The notes beneath the pieces are model-generated. The model searched no databases, was not told where the DNA came from, and saw only the letters and a program-made list of their open reading frames with translations. Source: JBOGWY01 sp050694015 (GTDB lineage Bacteria > Actinomycetota > CADDZG01 > WHSQ01). Taken from it: a stretch of DNA of 14,432 nucleotides. The translations under genes and the position numbers were made by a program. Below, one piece after another: positions 11,228 through 14,432 of this stretch (within the stretch, counting starts at the first letter, position 1; the number at the start of each line of letters is the position of its first letter). The DNA lies in the NCBI GenBank assembly GCA_050694015.1, contig JBOGWY010000045.1, forward strand, positions 1 through 14,432, read 5' to 3'.

Positions 11228-12478
11228 TTAGAGCGAGCTCATCGTGGCGCGTCTCTTGCCGCCGACGCCGAGCTTCTTGAGTACAGCCGTCTCGGGGCGC
11301 ACGATATAGAAGCCGTCGCTCATGTCGCCGACCAGGATGTTGCCCGACGGCAGGAACGGGTAGGCCGCCCACACGCCCTCGTAGCTTGGTGAGTCCGCCG
11401 TCGGCATCGTGTCGATCGACGCGACCTCCTTGAGCTTGCCCTTGTGGGCTTGGGAGAGGTCGAGGATCCGGAAGCCGTTGTTGTAGTTGGCGTGGAAGAG
11501 CGCGTTTCCCTCGGAGTAGATGTTGTGGTCGATCGACAGCGAGTTCGCCTTCCACGCGTCGATCAGCTTCGGCTTGTCGAGGTCGCGAACGTCCCAGATG
11601 TAGAGGGTCGAAGGCCCCTGGGTCGCGGCCTCGTCACCTTCGTCGGTCGAGATCAAGGTGTTGTGATCCTTGGTCAGGGCCCCCGAGTGGGTGTAGCTCG
11701 CACCTTTGTACTCGTTGCGGGAGAGCTGCGTCGGTGCCTGAGGATTGTCGGTCACGTTGTAGATCGTGACCGAGTCCTCATTGAAGTTGAAGCAGATCTC
11801 GTCGCCCTTGTGGTCCTTGTCGGCACCGCGGTAGGTGCGGCACAAAGAGTCGTGCGTGTACCCGTCATCGGCCATCGCTCCGACCGGCGTTGGTGCGAGA
11901 GGCGTGCTGACGTCGAAGATGATCGGGGTACCGACCACGATGCCCACGCCGTTCAGGAAGATGTGGTTGGTCTTGGGATTCGAGTCGATCGAGTGGAACG
12001 TGCCGAGCGGTAGATGCACGTCGGGACGCCACACGGGCAGAGCCGCCTCGGGCCCCGTCAGACGGCTCAGATCGAAGACGTTCAGTCCGCACGGGGTGAG
12101 GTCGCACACCCAGTAGGCGTGGTCGTTGAGGATCTCTATCTCGACCCACAGCCCCGCCGGGGGCTTTATGGGAACCGAGCCGAGCGCGACGGGCTTTTCC
12201 GGCTTGGTGACGTTGAAGAAGAACACACCCCTCGCACCGCCGACGATCGCGAACTCGTCTTTGGTTTCGGGGTCGACCCATCCCCACACGTCGGCGATGC
12301 CGCCGGTCCCCGTCACGCGTGTGACGAGGTCGATGTTCTTGCAGGGAAGCTCGCCGGCTTTGGCGCCCTTGCACTTGGCGGCGCCGGAATCCTGGGCGGT
12401 GGCCACGGGGGCCGGAAGCAGCGCCGCCACCAGGGCGAACGCGGCCATGAGGATGAGAACTGCCTTCTTAGTAGTCAT
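11228..12478 (-). CDS. Secreted choice-of-anchor B family protein
   Basis: 416 residues. The signal peptide (KKAVLILMAAFALVAALLPAP) probably ends at ATA before QDSG. The body is a beta-propeller with LVIVD-like blades: VFFFNVTKPEKPV, LNVFDLSR, IIFDVSTPLAPTPVG, VTIYNVTDNPQAPTQLS, LYIWDVRDLDKPKLID and FRILDLS. Marks of the choice-of-anchor B family are YTHSGALTKDHNTLISTDE, IDHNIY, ANYNNGFRILD, EGVWAAYPFLPSG and GFYIVRPE. The family is extracellular, anchored in different ways in different species, and without a known reaction. This copy has no C-terminal anchor, so it is probably released. No Shine-Dalgarno sequence precedes the ATG. It follows the Asp-box gene by 92 bp on the same strand and may be co-transcribed with it. 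Confidence 0.92.
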   Translation of the reverse strand: MTTKKAVLILMAAFALVAALLPAPVATAQDSGAAKCKGAKAGELPCKNIDLVTRVTGTGGIADVWGWVDPETKDEFAIVGGARGVFFFNVTKPEKPVALGSVPIKPPAGLWVEIEILNDHAYWVCDLTPCGLNVFDLSRLTGPEAALPVWRPDVHLPLGTFHSIDSNPKTNHIFLNGVGIVVGTPIIFDVSTPLAPTPVGAMADDGYTHDSLCRTYRGADKDHKGDEICFNFNEDSVTIYNVTDNPQAPTQLSRNEYKGASYTHSGALTKDHNTLISTDEGDEAATQGPSTLYIWDVRDLDKPKLIDAWKANSLSIDHNIYSEGNALFHANYNNGFRILDLSQAHKGKLKEVASIDTMPTADSPSYEGVWAAYPFLPSGNILVGDMSDGFYIVRPETAVLKKLGVGGKRRATMSSL

Positions 12479-12570
12479 GGGAAAGAAGGTTCGGCGCGCG
12501 AGCCGGGACCCCTGCCCGGGTCATTTCTTGCAGTCATCGCCGAGTAGCAGAGATGTGCAGATTAGTTCAG
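12479..12570 (-). promoter_or_regulatory. Leader of the choice-of-anchor B gene
   Basis: 92 bp between the two propeller genes. It contains a 5-bp hairpin CCGGG/CCCGG (12503-12519) and, on the minus strand, an ATG at 12524 opening an 18-codon frame that stops at 12468, overlapping the start of the main gene by 11 bases. The bases just before the main ATG (CCTTCTTTCCC) are pyrimidine-rich, so initiation may be leaderless or depend on the small frame. Weak evidence. Confidence 0.25.
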
Positions 12571-13986
12571 TTACTTCAGGGAGGGGCCTCCTACTAGGCG
12601 GCCGGCTATGCCGGTGTTGCCTATCGTGAGGTTCTCGCACACCGCGACGCAGCTGTCGGCGAACGCGGCCCAGGGCGTCCCGTCCTTCGGGCTGATCACG
12701 ACGTCGATGAAGTCGTAACCCTCCTGACAACGACGCGGCCCACACTCTCCTTTCGCCATGGGATACCGCTCGTCGTTGACGATGCCGGAATAGAAGACCG
12801 GGTCGTCCTCGAACAGGTTCGCCGTCATCGTGATGTAGCCGTTCCACGTGACGCTCAACGGATACTTGCGCTTGTCGATCGGACCGGAGACCTGATCGGT
12901 GCCGTAGTAGGCGACCGCGATCTTGCCGGGTGCGCCGACGTCGAGCGTCGCAAGCACACCTTCGGTGACGCCGGGGTACGCGAGCATCAGCGGCTCGCTC
13001 CACGACTTGCCGCCGTTGCGCGAGTACGAGATGTAGGGCATGCGCTTCTCGTCGAGCCACAGGTAGTAGATGTTGCCCTTGTTGTCGACGGCGACGCTCG
13101 GGTCCGGCCCCCATACCGCGGTCTTCGGCGACACGCGCACGTGGTCCCACGTGGCGCCCTCATCGCGACTGATCCCGAGCCACGGCTCCTCGCAGAGCTC
13201 TCTCGGGAGGTAGACCGTGCCGTCGCGCCCCACCACGCCGTGACCGTGCAGTCCACCGCAGTGACGCGGTTCGTTCTGGCCCTCGGTGCCGTCGCCGGGA
13301 TGGAACACCGGTGAACCGGTCACCGACCAGGTGATGCCACCGTCGAGCGACTTGCCGCACGACGACGTCGCGACGTCGTTCCAGCAGTAATAGATGACGT
13401 TCGGGTAACCCACGGTCGGGCTCGACACCGGCGGCCCTCCGAAGAGTGTCTGGTGGTCGTTCACGGGTCGCCCGCACGCGAGCGGGTTCGTCGTCCAGCT
13501 CTTGCCCCGGTCGTCGGAGAACGACATCAACGAGCACGCGACCAGAAGATCGATCGTGTAGACGCGGCCGGTGTCCTCGTCGACCCAGATGTAAGGGTCG
13601 AGACTGATCGCGTGGATGTTGCGGTCGCCGAGCTTGGGTGACACGACCTTCCACGTCTTGCCGTCGTCTTTGGTGGTAACGACCTCGTTGCGCGTCCCGG
13701 CCGCGGTGTAGAAGACCTGACCGTCCTTGGTGATGCCCAGCGACGGTTCCACCGCGTCGTAGCCGGTCTGATAGAGGTCGGCCTCGGGCGCTTTCGAGGC
13801 GATGCCGCGCGCCTGGATCGGCTTGCCGCCGGCGTAGTGAGCGACCGCCTCGCCTCCCGACGTATCGGGGGCCGGGATCTTCTTCTGGGCCCGCGCGTCC
13901 GGGGTGAGCGCGAGGCACAGGGTCACGAGCGCTCCGAGACAGACGAGAGCCACGGCGCGACGGACGGAGAATCGCGAGAGCAACAT
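12571..13986 (-). CDS. Secreted Asp-box (BNR) beta-propeller protein, sialidase-like fold
   Basis: 471 residues from the ATG at 13984-13986, chosen because GGGAGG lies four bases upstream; a TTG four codons earlier would overlap that site. The signal peptide (RRAVALVCLGALVTLCLAL) ends at ARA before QKK. Five Asp-boxes of the form S/T-x-D-x-G-x-S/T-W are visible: TKDDGKTW (105), SDDRGKSW (157), SLDGGITW (213), SRDEGATW (273) and SRNGGKSW (322, with N for D). These mark blade turns of sialidase-type propellers. The FRIP motif and Arg triad of true sialidases were not seen, so glycosidase activity should not be assumed; a binding role is as likely. Several Cys (CSL, CWND, CGKS, RHCGG, ELCEE, GECGPRRC, CVAVC) suggest disulfides. 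No wall-sorting signal. Confidence 0.85.
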   Translation of the reverse strand: MLLSRFSVRRAVALVCLGALVTLCLALTPDARAQKKIPAPDTSGGEAVAHYAGGKPIQARGIASKAPEADLYQTGYDAVEPSLGITKDGQVFYTAAGTRNEVVTTKDDGKTWKVVSPKLGDRNIHAISLDPYIWVDEDTGRVYTIDLLVACSLMSFSDDRGKSWTTNPLACGRPVNDHQTLFGGPPVSSPTVGYPNVIYYCWNDVATSSCGKSLDGGITWSVTGSPVFHPGDGTEGQNEPRHCGGLHGHGVVGRDGTVYLPRELCEEPWLGISRDEGATWDHVRVSPKTAVWGPDPSVAVDNKGNIYYLWLDEKRMPYISYSRNGGKSWSEPLMLAYPGVTEGVLATLDVGAPGKIAVAYYGTDQVSGPIDKRKYPLSVTWNGYITMTANLFEDDPVFYSGIVNDERYPMAKGECGPRRCQEGYDFIDVVISPKDGTPWAAFADSCVAVCENLTIGNTGIAGRLVGGPSLK

Positions 13987-13990
13987 CGGG

Positions 13991-13996
13991 CCTCCC
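13991..13996 (-). promoter_or_regulatory. Ribosome binding site deciding the start of the Asp-box gene
   Basis: GGGAGG on the minus strand, four bases before the ATG at 13984-13986. It rules out the in-frame TTG at 13996-13998, which would place the site inside the coding region. Confidence 0.75.
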
Positions 13997-14006
13997 AATG
14001 GCGGTG

Positions 14007-14038
14007 GCGAGAAACGGACGTTTCGGACGCTTTCGCCG
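14007..14038. promoter_or_regulatory. Palindromic site upstream of the Asp-box gene
   Basis: GAAACG-GA-CGTTTC (14011-14024) is a perfect inverted repeat. It sits in a wider imperfect palindrome with GGCGA and TCGCC at the ends, 20-52 bp before the start codon. Size and position fit an operator or the end of the preceding transcript. No regulator can be named. Confidence 0.35.
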
Positions 14039-14061
14039 TCACCTGGTGAGTCCCTGCCCGG

Positions 14062-14244
14062 TTAGATCAGGGGGTGGCCCTTCTTGTCGGTCCGGCAGAG
14101 GTGGGTGCCCCGCGGAGGCTCATAGCGCGAGCGGTAGCGCCGGGCCGCAGGCCCCCTCGTGAGCGCCAGCCACCACGTCGATCGCGGGATGCTGACGATC
14201 CGCCCGCCGCCGGCGAGCCAGGTGCAGACGCGGTCGTCGCTCAC
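14062..14244 (-). CDS. Small 60-residue protein of unknown function
   Basis: A GTG start overlaps the stop of the preceding gene by four bases (GTGA), the classic sign of translational coupling and the main reason to accept this short frame. The product has a basic character (11 Arg and two adjacent Lys), two Cys (7 and 50), WLAGGGRIVSIP and WWLAL, and no clear signal peptide or long membrane helix. I do not recognise the family. Coupling suggests it acts with, or is produced in ratio to, the Lys/Gly/His-rich protein before it. It ends 75 bp before the Asp-box gene. Confidence 0.55.
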   Translation of the reverse strand: MSDDRVCTWLAGGGRIVSIPRSTWWLALTRGPAARRYRSRYEPPRGTHLCRTDKKGHPLI

Positions 14245-14432
14245 TCGTCGCCCTCCTCGTCGTGGTCCCCGACGGACGCCGGCGACGGGACGCCGTTGCC
14301 GCGGCCCGGGTGATCGCCGGTACCGCCTTGGCCGGGAGCGTGATCGTGTCCGTACGCGTGCCCGTTGCCGTTCGCGTCGGGGTTCTTGTCCTTCGGGCCC
14401 TTGTCCTTCTTGGGCTTGTTGTTGCCCTTGCC
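14241..14432 (-). CDS. 3' end of a Lys/Gly/His-rich protein entering from the right edge
   Basis: Only the last 63 residues are visible, with the frame open to the window edge and a TGA at 14241-14243. They are low in complexity: KPKKDKGPKDKNPDANGNG, then a His/Gly-rich stretch (HAYGHDHAPGQGG) and an acidic end (DHDEEGDE). The composition resembles the Lys/Gly/Asn-rich end of the HD-GYP tail in this window, so an exported or surface-exposed tail is possible. The HxHxH-like segment could bind metal. The function cannot be judged from the fragment. Confidence 0.6.
   Translation of the reverse strand, partial: GKGNNKPKKDKGPKDKNPDANGNGHAYGHDHAPGQGGTGDHPGRGNGVPSPASVGDHDEEGDE

Noticed and set aside
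12521..13150. Minus-strand Arg-rich frame (209 codons)
   Set aside because: Out-of-frame shadow of the Asp-box gene.
12571..13986. Calling the Asp-box protein a functional sialidase
   Set aside because: Asp-boxes show only the fold; the FRIP motif and Arg triad were not found.

Overview
The window looks like chromosomal DNA of a high-GC Gram-positive bacterium, most likely an actinomycetote. The reasons are GC-rich codon use, GTG and TTG starts, LPXTG-type cell-wall sorting signals (here always LPFTG), and a secreted protein repertoire (M6 metalloprotease, choice-of-anchor B protein, Asp-box propeller) common in that phylum. The exact lineage cannot be fixed from this sequence. No rRNA, tRNA, CRISPR array, insertion sequence or integrase was seen.

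Left part (1-8980, all minus strand): five genes read right to left. Four encode large paralogous surface proteins (784, 577 and 451 aa, plus a 362-aa fragment cut by the left window edge). All share one N-terminal signal (AAL-S-LAS--IVAVGPG). The three complete ones end in LPFTG, a hydrophobic helix and an Arg-rich tail. The fourth is truncated before that point. The bodies are low-complexity acidic or Thr/Pro-rich stalks with many copies of a C-x18-C repeat (CPxxSDxxGxPxPGGDxxNC) that I do not recognise as a described domain. By body they form two pairs: 1 with 2 (Asn-rich repeats and a CH...HLAHGD module) and 3 with 5 (a Cys-rich CAGC...GYECDGN...NPAHTGDC module). Between the second and third in transcription order lies a membrane HD-GYP protein whose metal-site residues are degraded (HNVGN instead of HDxGK) and whose long Pro/Glu/Gly-rich tail probably lies outside the membrane. 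Surface genes 2 and 3 share a discrete 58-bp upstream element. Surface genes 3 and 5 end in near-identical GCAA-loop hairpins.

Middle (8981-9251): divergent intergenic region with a 10-bp perfect inverted repeat and three TGTGCCC direct repeats.

Right part: a secreted M6-family metalloprotease on the plus strand (9252-11198) converges on two minus-strand secreted propeller proteins: a choice-of-anchor B protein and an Asp-box (BNR) protein. Upstream of these are a 60-aa unknown ORF coupled by a GTGA overlap to the 3' end of a Lys/Gly/His-rich CDS entering from the right edge.

Overall this is an exported-protein locus: a tandem family of probably sortase-anchored stalk proteins, a transmembrane HD-GYP-derived protein in their midst, and a neighbouring set of secreted protease and propeller proteins. 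No sortase lies in the window. The most unusual elements are the repeat family, the conserved upstream element and the degenerate HD-GYP protein.
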